Shown here: positions 23,328 through 35,099 of the stretch, one piece after another
Numbering within the stretch: position 1 is the stretch's first letter
How the letters are laid out: each line of letters opens with the position of its first letter
Assembly (NCBI RefSeq): GCF_029873635.1
Contig: NC_080424.1
Span: 1,198,501 to 1,262,500 of the forward strand
Direction of reading: 5' to 3'
DNA from: Malania oleifera
Lineage: Eukaryota; Streptophyta; Magnoliopsida; Santalales; Ximeniaceae
DNA length: 64,000 bases
Position numbers and translations under genes: made by a program
The notes under the pieces: model-generated
What the model saw: only the letters and a program-made list of their open reading frames with translations
Database searches by the model: none
Told to the model about the DNA's origin: nothing

Positions 23328-23773
23328 GGATCAGATCAATTACAAATTCCACCTCCCGATCAGGAGGCAACCCCGGTAATTCCTTTAGAAAAATATCAGA
23401 GAACTTCCTTATCACTGGGATATCTTCCAACTTGAGTTCCTCTTTCGGCGCTTCCTTCACCATTGCAAGGTAGCCCTGGCATCCCCCCAAAATTAACCTT
23501 TCGCCTAGATAGCCAAAAGTATCCGTGGTGTAAAACGCACACACGACCCAACAAATACAACTCTTGCTCCCTAGGAGGTTTGAATACCACCTCCTTCCTA
23601 CGATAGTTAATGCTTGCGTAGCTAGAAGCTAGACAGTCCATGCCCAGAATAATATCAAAACCATGCATATCAAGGATTATCAAACTAGCAGGCAATACTC
23701 TCCCTTGAATCTCTACTGGATAATCCTTGATCACCTTACTACATACTAACACTGACCCTGTCGGTATGCCCAC
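23328..23773 (-). pseudogene. Element A protease and protease-RT linker (fossil)
   Basis: Minus-strand motifs: LPASLIILDMHGFDIILGMD with [14 protein letters not shown] (the retropepsin region of Tekay-like polyproteins), then [20 protein letters not shown] and [11 protein letters not shown], the usual linker into RT. Broken. T1-1 lies directly on its left. Confidence 0.8.
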
Positions 23774-24336
23774 TACTAACTCTGTCTCTAAAAGTTGAGC
23801 CCCTAACCCACATAGTTTAATAAATCCTCAAAACACAAACGAGTGGATTGCACCTGAGTCAAATAATACAATGGTACTATCTAACAGTATGTAAATAGGA
23901 TATAACCCGACTTAGAAATTTCACATTTAACATAATTAATGCAAATATGGAATAATGAAATTGATATAATATATAGGTTCTAATTTAATAATTCATATTC
24001 CAATTCTTATCACAAAACCATTGAGGTAAAAATCTCCATCCTAACATTAACTTCACACACATACCCACTCATACTAGCATTCCAACCTAAATTTCTTGAG
24101 TTCAAGTCCCCCAACCTAGAAACGAAACCATCGATGGATTTACCATGGTTTTCTGAAACTCGCGATTGATTCAGAAAATCATAGAAGTCCATCAATAGAT
24201 TTCTGCCTCCAAGCTTCTAGACTAAAACCCATCTTAACCTACCCACTCCTATCCCTATCTTATCTTAACCTATACTCTGGTAATTATTAATCCTCAAAGT
24301 TTGTAGAACCTAGTAAACCTAGGCTCTAATACCACC
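23774..24336 (-). other. Element A leader and tRNA-iMet-type primer site
   Basis: Non-coding leader between the primer site and protease; gag was not recognised. The minus strand reads TGGTATTAGAGCCTAGG at 24334-24318. It resembles the TGGTATCAGAGC primer site for initiator tRNA-Met, two bases inside the LTR end. Confidence 0.7.
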
Positions 24337-26256
24337 TGTAACGACCCTAACCCACCACGTGGGCCCAAAGTGCTATCTTAGTGACGTCAGTGTACCTAAT
24401 ACCTTATTCATCAAATATAAAACACACATACGGAGCGAAAATAAAATATAAAATCCTTAAATTACATTACCAGAGTTCTAACTATCTTTATGCACAAATA
24501 TATCCATTTTCACATAATTACATCCCATAAAACTAAACAAAAATAAAATCTCTATCTACACACTACCTACATAAATTTACACCTCTAGTCCGGCTCCTCT
24601 AGCCTACTAGACCCAATCTCTAGGATTACCTAAAAAGATAGTTTGTAAAGTAGGGGTGAGACACAACTCAGTAAGGGAAAGACTAAGTTAATGTCAGTGT
24701 GTGGCATGCATTTAGTGTACAAAAATTAGCCAGTTTACTAAATAGATAAACATGTTTATGAATACATTCTTAATTTACACTCACACAAGCAAGTAGTTGA
24801 GGATAAGGAATATTACCCGCCCATACAAGTAACTTCCTTCTACTTTAATACCATTATTGCTATTAAGACACTCACCTTTCTCAGCAAGCCCTCGGAATTA
24901 TCTTATTAATTATTCGTATTCACATAAATTAACAGATATGCATATAAGACACTCCTTGTGACAAACTCGTCATTTACTTCCCCCATGACACAGGTTGTGC
25001 GGCCCAAAGGTTGGACTAAGCCTGGGTGATCAGCCTAAACAAAGTAAAAAAAAAAAAGAACAACATCCTCTGCAAACACATCTGCAGGCATCCATAGCAA
25101 AGCTACAGGTCCGACACCCTTACTTCAATCTCACGCAGGCAGTCGGCTGGACCCCCATACACTTCTATCCAGAACAGTATGGGTGCACATGGTCTAACTA
25201 GCAATGGTACCGTGCTCACATTACACTGGTTCCCAGGGTTCCTAAAGCATATTATGTAATTTAGATAATAGAAATCATCATTTAAAACATTAATTCACAT
25301 ATATTTTCTATTATTCCAAAAACCTGGCCCCCCACCACAAAATAAATTCCGGCATATAGCCATCAATTAAAACTCGGCCTTGGGTCGTCAAATAACAATC
25401 CTGGCCCTTGGCAAATCAAACGATACTCGGCCACTAGCCGTTTGTTCAAACACCTGCATTTCATAAACAGTTCCAGTACTTTCATAAGCATTTCCAATAT
25501 TTCTCAAAAATTCAGTATTTCAAAATCTCAAATCCAAATATACAATAATCCATACCAATTAAATCATATGCCACACGATTTTCCACATTTTAACATATCC
25601 ATATAGAAAAACAAGCTTTCCACTGTTCATTTTATTAAAAAATACCATACCATATATCCTACGTTTGTAAAATCCATTTCGAACGGTTGGTTTTCAAAAT
25701 AGCCTTTAAATTTCCAAATGAATAAATAAATAAATAAATAAATAAATTTATATAAACATAACAATTAAATTGATTCAAGTTTCATAAAATTACTGACTTA
25801 ACTTAATCCCTTTACTTGATTCCTGAAAAAACCCGCTAACACCCCGACCTACGCCCCACGGTGTTTAAAATTCCTAAAATCCTAAAATTCAAATTTTACT
25901 ACATTACTCATCACAATCCCTAGAATAACTTTCCCTAAAATTTCCCTAGGCTCTGAATACCCTAAATAGCCTAATAAATCCTAAATTATTAAACTTACCC
26001 CCGATTTAGGATTGGTACCCCGGAGCTCCAATTTGAAAACCCGGTCCGACTAGATTGTAGAGAATCTCCCCATGAATCTCCTAACAATTTTCGTTCGTTA
26101 ATTGAGCTTATAGTTTAAGAGAAATTGAGGTAAGTTTGAGAATTGACCTTACCTCAAGAAATATGCCTACGTTGTTCCCACGACAGATCCACTCCAGTTG
26201 AAGTATCGGTGGTGACGACCAGAGCCCAACGGTATTTTTGGATTTTCGATCGGCCG
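24337..26256 (-). mobile_element. Element A 5' LTR, incomplete
   Basis: In minus orientation it ends AGGGTCGTTACA at 24337. It holds one copy of the two-hairpin module (24805-24869) and blocks with CTCGGCC (25360-25440). The upstream part is missing because plus-strand fragment C begins at 26257. Confidence 0.7.
24805..24869 (-). other. Two-hairpin LTR module, copy 3 (element A)
   Basis: First stem AAGGAA (24805-24810) with TTCCTT (24834-24839), inner TAC with GTA around CGCCCATACA. Second stem TTTAATA (24844-24850) with TATTAAG (24861-24867). The second-stem bases differ wholly from copy 1, yet pairing is kept. Confidence 0.65.
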
Positions 26257-26288
26257 TGTAACACCACAAAAAATGATAGGTTTGGGAA

Positions 26289-26333
<45 letters not shown>

Positions 26334-26565
26334 TAAATAATAAAATAAAAAATTAATTAATTAATTAATAATTAAATTAATTAAATAATTATTATCATTA
26401 ATTAAATAATAATACTATAACATACATTGGATATATATGTATATATATAAAAACAAAACAATCAAAGATTCCCGAAGCTTAAGCTTCAGGAAGCATCCCA
26501 ACATTCAGAGATGCCCCCCCTTTCTTTCCTTCTTCTTCTTCTCTTCTTCTGCGCAGGAGACCTAC

Positions 26566-26571
<6 letters not shown>

Positions 26572-26633
<62 letters not shown>
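26572..26633. repeat. (TC)n microsatellite
   Basis: About 30 uninterrupted TC units in the LTR of fragment C. They account for the Ser/Leu-rich and Arg/Glu-rich open frames at this spot. Confidence 0.97.
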
Positions 26634-26637
<4 letters not shown>

Positions 26638-27677
26638 CATTCTCTCTCCTTCTCTCCTCAATTTTGTGGCGGATTCTCGCCCGATCGAGAATCAGAAGAT
26701 ACCGTTGAGCTCCATTTTCCACTGCCGTCATTTCTACCGGAGCAGATCGGTGGTAGGAGCGGCGCAAACGTATCTCCTGGGGTAAGTCAATTTCCTCTTT
26801 TTCTTTAATTTCTTGCAAATTATAAGCCTGATTAACGAACAAACACCACCACGAGAATTTAGGGATGATTCTCTACAAGTTTAGCGAGATAGAATTCTCA
26901 TGGGGTCATCGTGAGTAAAACCCCAAATTTGGGGTACGGGGGTTATTAAAAGGTTTATTTTCAATTAATTAAGATTAATTTAGAAATACTAAAATGTTGA
27001 GCATCTGGAGTTGAAGTAGAATTTTCAGAATTTAGGGCTTGGGTGAGCGCCATGGGTGTAATTTTGGGACTCGCAGGTAAAATTCATAAAATTAAGTGGG
27101 GGGTGTTAAATATTAGTTTAAATATTAATTTGAGGTATATGGAGTTTAGGGAAGGTTAGATGGGTATTATTTTGGGGAAATAGGTTAATTAACCAAGGGG
27201 AAATGCAAATTGTAGGATTTGAATTTCGGGCGCCAAGGGCGTAGGATTTGGGCCCTAACAAGACTCTCAGTAAACCAGGTAAGTGGAATAAATTATAGCA
27301 GTAGTTTTAGAATTACCGTTTAAATTAATATGTGAAAATGAGCATATTGTATTTTTCCTAAAAATTATTATGATATAAATATCAGATAAATTGTGTGGCA
27401 TTTGAGTAATATTAATTTGTAACGCTTTGGAGTCTGAAATTAATATATTATGAATATTCGATGAAAATTGTGTGGCACGTGACATGTGTTGAAAAATGTG
27501 AAATATAACGATGAGTATTTTCTGAGAAAATATTGAAATGAGAATGATTGATGTGATTAGTGGAAAATAATGAAATGCGGTATTTATATGTGAGTGGAAA
27601 TTATTTGCATGAGAAATGAGTTTGTACGAATTATTGATATGAGTATTTTGGGAAAATGTGAAAATACGTGAAATATG

Positions 27678-27725
<48 letters not shown>

Positions 27726-28131
27726 ACGAGATGATGAGATGTTTACTGAAAATGATGGGAATATTTATATTGAACTAAATTGTGATATACTGGAATATGA
27801 TTGATGAAACACCAATACCGCATAATGATTGCGGGTATGTGGTAGTGAACCCTAATGGATGGTTATGATATTGAGCATGGTACCGTTACTAGTGGTGTAG
27901 TGCAACCACACGGACTCTTGGAGCATGTGGTGTGATAGTGGACTGTGCCATTTTATAGGGAAACAGAATTGAAAGAATGATAAAATTGGCTAAAATGAGA
28001 AATGAAAGAAAGAATGGAAATTGAGAAACAAAGAATGATAAAATTGAGAAATGGAACTGTGTGAGTTAATGACATAAATAATTGAAGCGAAGTGAAACTC
28101 TCCGCCTGAGGGCTTAGTAAGTAAGGTGAGT

Positions 28132-28220
28132 GCCCTGATAGGTATTAAATGTGGCCATACCCGGCTGCATAACTTGTTAGGGCAGAGGGAAGCTACCTGT
28201 ATGGGCGGGTAATATTCCCT
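28132..28220 (+). other. Two-hairpin LTR module, copy 4 (fragment C)
   Basis: This copy reads in sense on the plus strand. GCCCTGATA (28132-28140) pairs with TTGTTAGGGC (28174-28183), nine pairs with two wobbles. Then AGGGAA (28186-28191) pairs with TTCCCT (28215-28220), with inner TACC and GGTA around TGTATGGGCG. It is preceded by CTGAGGGCTTAGTAAGTAAG. Confidence 0.7.
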
Positions 28221-28836
28221 ATTCTTAGGAACTTCGCAAGTAAAAATGTGTTAAAATGATTGATTTTGAGAAATGATCTTAAAGCTTATAAAAGCTTGTG
28301 TTGTATATCTATATGACTATGAGAATATATTTTCCAGTGTATTTTCTCAAATGAAATGATGATTTGAAAAGTAAAGTGTATTATAATTGAACTCATATGG
28401 CCACACACTGTAAATAATTTATTCCTTCTTACTGAGATATGTCTCACCCAATTTATCTAAATTTTTCAGGGAACATAGACCGACCGAGTGATAGAGTTCT
28501 GTGATAGTAGGGAGTTGGAACCTTGGTATACAAGGTGAGTTTGGACTAGGGAGGTGTGATTTGCTAGGGTTGTATTGTTTTTTTTGGGTATGAGATAATA
28601 TTGTAAAAATATGTATGTTTGTACTCTTGATATTGTATTCTGGATGATATGAATATACTGTCTTCCGCTATTAGGTTTTATAAATAAAATAACTTTTTAC
28701 TCGGTACCTAGTGCGGGTCGGATCGTATAAATGATAGTAAGATTGTTGACGTGACCGATTTTTGGATGTGGTTAATGACGAGTGATTATTCATTTATTAT
28801 TGGGAAAAAAATTGTACGAAAATCAGGACGTCACAG

Positions 28837-28855
28837 TTTGGTATCGGAGCCTAGG
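28837..28855 (+). other. Primer-binding site, tRNA-iMet type
   Basis: TTTGGTATCGGAGCCTAGG lies one base after the LTR end GTCACA and matches the TGGTATCAGAGC primer class. Confidence 0.85.
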
Positions 28856-29229
28856 TTGCTAGGTTCTATAGCCTTTAGTAGACAACGGAATACAATCCCA
28901 GAGTATAGGAGTGGATTTTTAGGGAAATAAGAGATGGGTAAATTGAAATGTGAGTTAGTGATAGTTAGAGGATGAGGTGAGAATTTAGGATTCTATCTTG
29001 CGGTCTAGAGACAGGAGTACTGAGGTTATTTCTATGTTTTTCCTGGGGTGACAATTTCAGGAAAACCATGGATACTATCGTTGGGTCTTGTTTCTGAGTG
29101 GTAGGGCTGAATCCTAAATGGGGATTAAGGATTTGGATATAAGAGTAATTCATGAGTTATAGAGGTGTATTGGTTGTATGATAGTAATTGTATGCTGAGA
29201 TTAGTTGTATCCTTTGCGAAATGGATTAG

Positions 29230-29935
29230 GGGTATAGTAACACGAGTGCGGGAGGTGATGGAGTAGGACCTTCCAGTATGAGTGATGGAGACCCTGACGC
29301 AGTGTTGTTTAGTGTGACTCAGCAGGTGATGGTTGAGATGGCCAGGGAGCGGAGCTACACGATCGAGCAGTTCATGCGTATGCGATCCCCTTCTTTTGTT
29401 GGAGGAGCGGACCCACTGGTAGTAGAGAATTGGGTTAAGAAGATAGAGGATATACTGGCAGTCCTCTCATGTACAGACGAGAAAAGGGTGTTATTTGCAC
29501 ATTTAAATTGACTGGGAAAGCAAAGCGCTGGTGGAAGTCAGTGAGATTACTTGAAAAGCAGAGGCCTGACCCTGTAGCAATGATGTGGAGTCGCTTCAAG
29601 GAGATTTTAGGGCGACTCATTCTTTTATCGCCTGGGATTAAGTTAAGTTGTGTGGGTTTGAGACTCAGCAGTTAGATATTAGTTTGTTTGTTGTTACACC
29701 GAATGGGGCTGTAGGGATATGTAGAAAGGTACTCAGAGACTGTCCGGTGGGTATTCAGGGGAGGTCTTTGTCAACTAATCTGGCAGTCTTAGACATGCAT
29801 GAGTTTGACATAATCTTGGGTATGGATTGGCTAGCTGGCCACCATGCTAGCATTGATTGCCATCAGAGAGAGGTAGTATTTAGACCACTAGAGGGACAAG
29901 TGTATAGATTCGTGGGATCACGTGTGCGCACTCCA
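29230..29935 (+). pseudogene. Fragment C gag and protease pieces (fossil)
   Basis: Gag-like motifs: ERSYTIEQFMRMRSPSFVGG, DPLVVENWVKKIEDIL and GKAKRWWKSVRLLEKQRPDP. Protease-like motifs: VGICRKVLRDCPVGIQGRSL, VLDMHEFDIILGMDWLAGHH and HQREVVFRPLEGQ. Broken. Confidence 0.8.
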
Positions 29936-30181
29936 ACGATAGTATCCATGGTTTTCCAGAAATCATCACCCCAGGAAAAACACAGAAACAACCCCGGTGC
30001 TCCTGTCTCTAGGCCGCAAGATAGAATCCAAAATTCTCACCTCATCCTCTAACAACCACTAACTCCCATTTCAATCTACCTATCTCCTATTTCCCTCAAA
30101 ACCCACTCCTATACTTTGGTATTGTATTCCGCTGTCTACTAAAGTCTATAGAACCTAGCAACCAAGACTTTGATAGCAAAC
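29936..30181 (-). other. Leader and primer site left of element B's 3' LTR
   Basis: Minus-strand sequence with TTTGCTATCAAAGTCTTGG directly after the LTR end, then leader sequence homologous to 42490-42737 and, in the opposite orientation, to 28840-29080 of fragment C. It ends at the inverted junction with C near 29935. Confidence 0.75.
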
Positions 30182-30803
30182 TAAGACGCCCTAATTTTCC
30201 TACAAATTTTTTTTTCAATAATAAATATATAGTTACACATCATCGACAACATCCACAAATCAGCCATGTCAACCATCCTACTACCATTCATACAACCCAA
30301 CCCGCATTGGGATCCGAGTTAAAAATTATTTCATTATACAACCTAACAACGGAAGATAGTATATACATATCAGTCAGAATACCATACCCAGAGTATCAAT
30401 ATACATCTATATACATCACCATAATAGACTAAAAAACAACTCAACTTCAGGGGAATTACACCTCCCCTAGTCGAGAAACTCACCCTGGGTGTTAGGGTCC
30501 CAGCTCCCTATGATCAGGGAGCTCTATCACTTGGCTTAACCCTGTTCCCTGAAATTTAGATAATTTGGGTAAGACACATCTCAGTAAGAAGGAATAAATT
30601 ATTTACAGTGCGTGACCATATGAGTTCAGTTATAACATGTTTTACTCTTTTTCAAAACAACATTTCATATGAGAAAATACACTAATATTCACATTCTCAT
30701 AATCATAGAGATATACAAAAAAAGCTTTTATAAGCATTAAAATCATTTCTCAAGTTTATTCATTTCCAACACACATAATTACCTGTGAAGTTCCTGAGAA
30801 TAT

Positions 30804-30890
30804 GGAAGATTGCCCCCCCATAAAGGTAGCTTCCCTCTGCCCTAACACGTTATGCTTTCAGGAATGTCCACATTTGATACCTATCAGGGC
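30804..30890 (-). other. Two-hairpin LTR module, copy 5 (B 3' LTR)
   Basis: GGAAG (30804) pairs with CTTCC (30830-30834) and inner GCC with GGT around CCCCCATAAA. GCCCT (30839-30843) pairs with AGGGC (30886-30890). Followed by ACTCACCTTACTCAGTAAGC. Confidence 0.6.
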
Positions 30891-31089
30891 ACTCACCTTA
30901 CTCAGTAAGCCCTCAGGCGGAGAGTTTCACTTAGCGTCAATTATTTATTTTATAAAACACATACTCTTTCATTTTTCAATATCATTTCCCATTTTAACTC
31001 ATTACATATCCATGTATACATAAATTCACATTTATGTACTTTACATAATACATTAGATCACATAATTTTAATTTTGAACACATTCACGA

Positions 31090-31598
31090 TTTCCATACTG
31101 AGCATACCACCCCAACGGCATCAGTAGGAATCTCACATACATACACAGTCTCCATATTGAACATACCTCCCCAACGACATCAGTAGGGACTTCAAACACG
31201 CACACATAGTCTCCATACTGAGCATACCTCTCCAACGGCATCAGTAGGAACTTCACACACAATTTCCATACTGAGCATACCTTCCCAACGACATCAGTAG
31301 GAACTTCACACACACACACAGTCTCCATACTAAGCATACCTCCCCAACGGCATTAGTAGGAACTTCACACACAATTTCCATACTGAGCATACCTCCCCAA
31401 CGACATCAGTTGGAACTTCACACACACACACATCTCCATACTGAGCATACCTCCCCAACGGCATTAGTAGGAACTTTGCACTCACACACACAATCTCCAT
31501 ATTGAGCATACCTCCCCAACAGCATCAGTAGGAACTTCACACACACACACACAGTATCCACACTGAGCATACCTCCCCAACGGCATCAGTAGGAACTT

Positions 31599-31630
<32 letters not shown>

Positions 31631-31732
31631 GTCTCCATACTGAGCATACCTCCCCAACAACATCAATAGGAATTTCGCACACACACACAGTCTCCATACT
31701 GAGCATACCTCCCCAATGGCATCAGTAGGAAC

Positions 31733-31772
<40 letters not shown>

Positions 31773-32010
31773 CTCCATACTGAGCATACCTCCCCAACGG
31801 CATCACTAGGAACTTCGCACACACACACACACACACACAGTCTCCATACTGAGCATACCTCCCCAATGACATCAGTAAGAACTTCACACACACATACACA
31901 CACAGTCTCACTACTGAACGTACCTCCCCAACGGCATCAGTAGGAACTTTACACACACACACACAGAGTCTCCATACTGAACATTCCTCCCCAACGACAT
32001 CAATAGGAAA
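31090..32010. repeat. CA-rich minisatellite in B 3' LTR, about 15 units
   Basis: Unit: CTCCATACTGAGCATACC, TCCCCAACGGCATCAGTAGG, AACTTCACACACA and a (CA)n tail of variable length, 50-75 bp in all. The (CA)n tails are longest near 31604-31630, 31738-31770 and 31818-31840. The 5' LTR carries a shorter array at the same place. Confidence 0.92.
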
Positions 32011-33297
32011 TGAATATCACCCACCTGCAATCATTATGCGATATTGACATTTCATCAATCATGTTTCAGTAAATCACAATTCAGTTCAATATAAATATTC
32101 TCATCATTTTCTATGTACATTTTATCATCTCATAATATATATATATATATATATATATCATATTTCACGTATTTCCATATTTTTTCAAAATACTCATATC
32201 AGTAATTTGTACAAACTTATTTTTCATGCAAAAAATCTCTACTCACGCATAAATATCACATTTCATTATTTTTCACTAATCACATCAATCATTCTCATTT
32301 CAATATTTACTCAGAAAATACAGATCGTTATATTTCACATTTTTCAATATAAGTCACATACCACACAGTTTTCATTTAATATTCACAATTTAATATTACT
32401 TACATGTCACACAATTTATCTAATATTTATATCATAATCATTTTCAGGGAAAAACCATATGCTCATTTTCACATATTAATTTAAAATAGTAATTCTAAAA
32501 ATACTGTTATAATTTTTCCCTTTACTTGGCTTACTGAGAGTCTCGTTAGAACCCAAATCCTACGCTCTTGGCGCCTGAAATTCAAATCCTGAAATTTGCA
32601 TTTTTCCCAGATTAATTAATTCATTTCCCTAAAATACTACCCATCTAGCCTTCCCTAGACCCTATGTATTCCAAATTAACATTCAAACCAATATTTGACA
32701 CGCCCACTTAATTCTCTGAATTTTTCCTGCGGGTCCCAAAATTACACCTGCGGTGCTTACCCGAACTCTAAATTCCGAAAATTCCGCTTCAACTCTAGAT
32801 GCTCAACATTTTAGTATTTCTAAATTAATTATAATTAATTAAAAATAAGCCCCTTAATAACCGTACCCCAAATTTGGGATTTTGCCCACGACGACCCCAC
32901 AAGAATTTCGTCTCACTAGACTTGTAGAGAATCATCTCTAGATTTTCATGGTAGTATCCGTTCGTCGATTGGGCTTATAATTTGTAAAAAATTAAAGAAA
33001 AAGGAGAAATTGGCTTATCCTAGGAAATACGTCTACGCCGCTCCTACCACCGATCCGCCCCGGTAGAAATGACGGCGGTAGAGAATGGAGTCCAACGGTA
33101 TCTTTCGATTTTCAATCCGGTAAAAATCCGTCATAAAATCGAGAAAAGAGGGAGAGAGAACGAGAGGAGAGAGAAAAAGTTTGTACGCAGGAAAAGAAAA
33201 AGAAAAGAAGAAGAAGAGAAGAAGAAGAAGAAGAAGAAGAAGAAGAAGAAGAAAACAAAAAAATCAAACCTTGTGAAGCTTCTAGCTTGAGGAGAGT

Positions 33298-33298
<1 letters not shown>

Positions 33299-33361
<63 letters not shown>

Positions 33362-33362
33362 T
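33299..33362. repeat. (ATA)n microsatellite
   Basis: About 20 trinucleotide units near the upstream end of B's 3' LTR. The 5' LTR has a matching run at 45425-45492. Confidence 0.95.
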
Positions 33363-33559
33363 ATTTAATTAATATTAATAATATATTTTATTAATAAAAA
33401 TAAAAATAAATTTTAATTATTATTATTATTTTTTTATAAATCCGATTAATTAATTAATATTTTTTTTTATTTGGGAATCACTCCACTAATCTTCTATATC
33501 TCTTTTTAGGGTTATTACATTGTCCCCTCCTTATAAAAATTTTGTCCTTGAAATTTGCT

Positions 33560-34480
33560 ATTCCCCTACTTCCTATCTTTAGCGAAAACACCTCCAATTT
33601 TATTAATTACCCTCACTTATGGCGGAGAAATGCCGTGGTTACAACAAGGGTTATGGGAGATTATAAATTTTCCCAAATTCTCTCAAAACCATTCATATTT
33701 CAAAATTAAAAACCCTATCTATTTTACGTTACATTATATAAAAAAAATATATACAGTATTATTCATTTTATTCTGACTGGCTCAACTCTAAGTTCCACTG
33801 AATAAGTGTGGATATCTCTGGCGCATCTGATCCTCTAGTTCCCAGGATGCCTCCTCAACAACATGATTGCGCCACAAAACTTTCACTAGTGGAATCTTCT
33901 TCGTGCGTAACTCATGTTCCTTCCAGTCAAGAATCTGCACTGGCCCCTTGCAGACTCTTCCAAAAACAAGATGTGAACCGTGGGTCTCTATTTGAAACTA
34001 TGGACACTGGGATGCCGTGGAGTCTAACTATCTCCTAAATATATAACTCAGCTAATCTGTCCATGGAGTAGCTAACTCTGATCGGCACAAAGTGGGCAAT
34101 CTTTGTCAGTCGATCCACCACTACCCAAATAGCGTCCTGTCCATACAATGTTGGCGACAATCCTGTGACGAAATCCATCACTATATGCTCCCACTTCCAC
34201 TCAGGAATATGGAGTAGCTACAATGATCCCGCCGGTCTCTGATGCTCAGCCTGCACTTGCTGGCACGTCAAACACCGATCCACAAACTAAGCTATCTCCC
34301 TCTTCATGTTGCTCCACCAAAAGGAATCTTGAAAATCCCTATACATTTTAGTGCTACCTAGATATACAGTGTATAGGGACCGATGGGCTTCCTCCAGGAT
34401 AACCTTCATGATCTCAGGATCGGCAGGAACGCATAACTTGGTACGGAACCTCAAGGTTCCATCATCTGAGATGCTGAACT
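33560..34480 (-). pseudogene. Element B integrase and chromodomain-type tail (fossil)
   Basis: Minus-strand motifs of the integrase core: WEHIVMDFVTGL, DAIWVVVDRLTKIAHFVPI and [18 protein letters not shown]. Nearer the LTR lies the chromodomain-like tail KIPLVKVLWRNHVVEEASWE with QRYPHLF, typical of Tekay/Del chromoviruses. The tail ends about 270 bp from the 3' LTR. Broken. Confidence 0.8.
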
Positions 34481-34538
34481 TTGTTTCTTAACCATCCTGT
34501 ACCTTCCCCATAAACTCTACTAGTTCTGCATCATTCCT

Positions 34539-35099
34539 CTAAGCTGCTTTAATCCTCTCCTGTAGGGTCGGCTGTAAAATCAAGTCAGCAATAAATGCCT
34601 GGTGATCGTCCTTTACTAGCTCCACACCGAGTCTCTCTAGATCCATCTGGATTGGATGCTGAATCTCCACTGCAGACACTGATGAACTCACTGATTTTCG
34701 ACTCAAAGCATCAACAACCACATTAGCCTTTCCTAGGTGGTAGCTGATAGTGCAGTCGTAATCCTTTATTAGCTCCAACCATCTCCTCCGCCTCATATTT
34801 AACTCCTTTTACGTGAATAAATACTTTAAGCTCTTATGGTTAGTAAATATCTCACACCTACCCCCATATAGATAGTGCCTCCAAATCTTCAGTGCATAAA
34901 CAACCGCCGCCAACTCCAGATCATGAGTAGGGTAGTTTTTCTCATATTCTTTCAACTGTCGTGAGACATAGGCTATCACTCTCCCTCGCTGCATCAACAT
35001 GCATTCGAGCCTTTTATGGGACGCATCACTGTAAATTACGAACCCCTCTTCTCCTGAAGGAATCGTTAACACAAGTGCAGTGATGAGTTGCTGCTTCAA
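34539..35099 (-). pseudogene. Element B RNase H (fossil)
   Basis: Motifs: [84 protein letters not shown] and ANVVVDALSRKS. Broken. Confidence 0.85.

Larger units (their letters stand above)
6824..26256 (-). mobile_element. Element A: Tekay/Del-like chromovirus fossil, split by nested insertions
   Basis: A minus-strand Ty3/gypsy element whose coding pieces are RNase H (6824-7360), RT (7361-7706 and 10185-10672) and protease (23328-23773). It also shows a leader with a tRNA-iMet-type primer site (24319-24336) and LTR sequence (24337-26256). Gag was not recognised. Integrase would lie left of the Tat/Ogre-like insertion, outside the window. It is interrupted by solo LTR S1, by T1-1 carrying the Athila element, and by the Tat/Ogre-like element on the left. 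Its LTR is cut on the right by fragment C. The coding parts are broken in several places. It is the oldest layer here because it is the host of the other insertions. Confidence 0.75.
26257..28835 (+). repeat. Fragment C LTR
   Basis: Length is 2579 bp. It includes (TAA)n near 26289-26335, a (TC)n run of about 30 units at 26572-26633 in the putative leader of the transcript, (TA)n near 27681-27720, and one two-hairpin module at 28132-28220. Confidence 0.85.
26257..29935 (+). mobile_element. Fragment C: Tekay-like gypsy, 5' LTR to protease
   Basis: LTR 26257-28835 (TGTAACACCACA to AGGACGTCACA), primer site TTTGGTATCGGAGCC from 28837, leader to about 29257, then gag- and protease-like sequence to 29935. 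There it joins, in inverted orientation, the leader of a related element. RT, RNase H, integrase and a second LTR of its own were not found. Broken. Confidence 0.8.
30182..33519 (-). repeat. Element B 3' LTR
   Basis: Minus orientation, from TGTAATAACCC at 33519 down to GGGCGTCTTA at 30182, 3338 bp. Contents: two-hairpin module (30804-30890), CA-rich minisatellite (31090-32010), (TA)n near 32137-32158, a GAA-rich run (33205-33255) and (ATA)n (33299-33362). Confidence 0.8.

Noticed and set aside
26437-26842. Ser/Leu- and Arg/Glu-rich frames
   Set aside because: Products of the (TC)n microsatellite in the LTR of fragment C.
31586-31962. Cys/Val-rich repeated frames with CVCVCEVPTDA peptides
   Set aside because: Translation of the CA-rich minisatellite in the LTR of element B.
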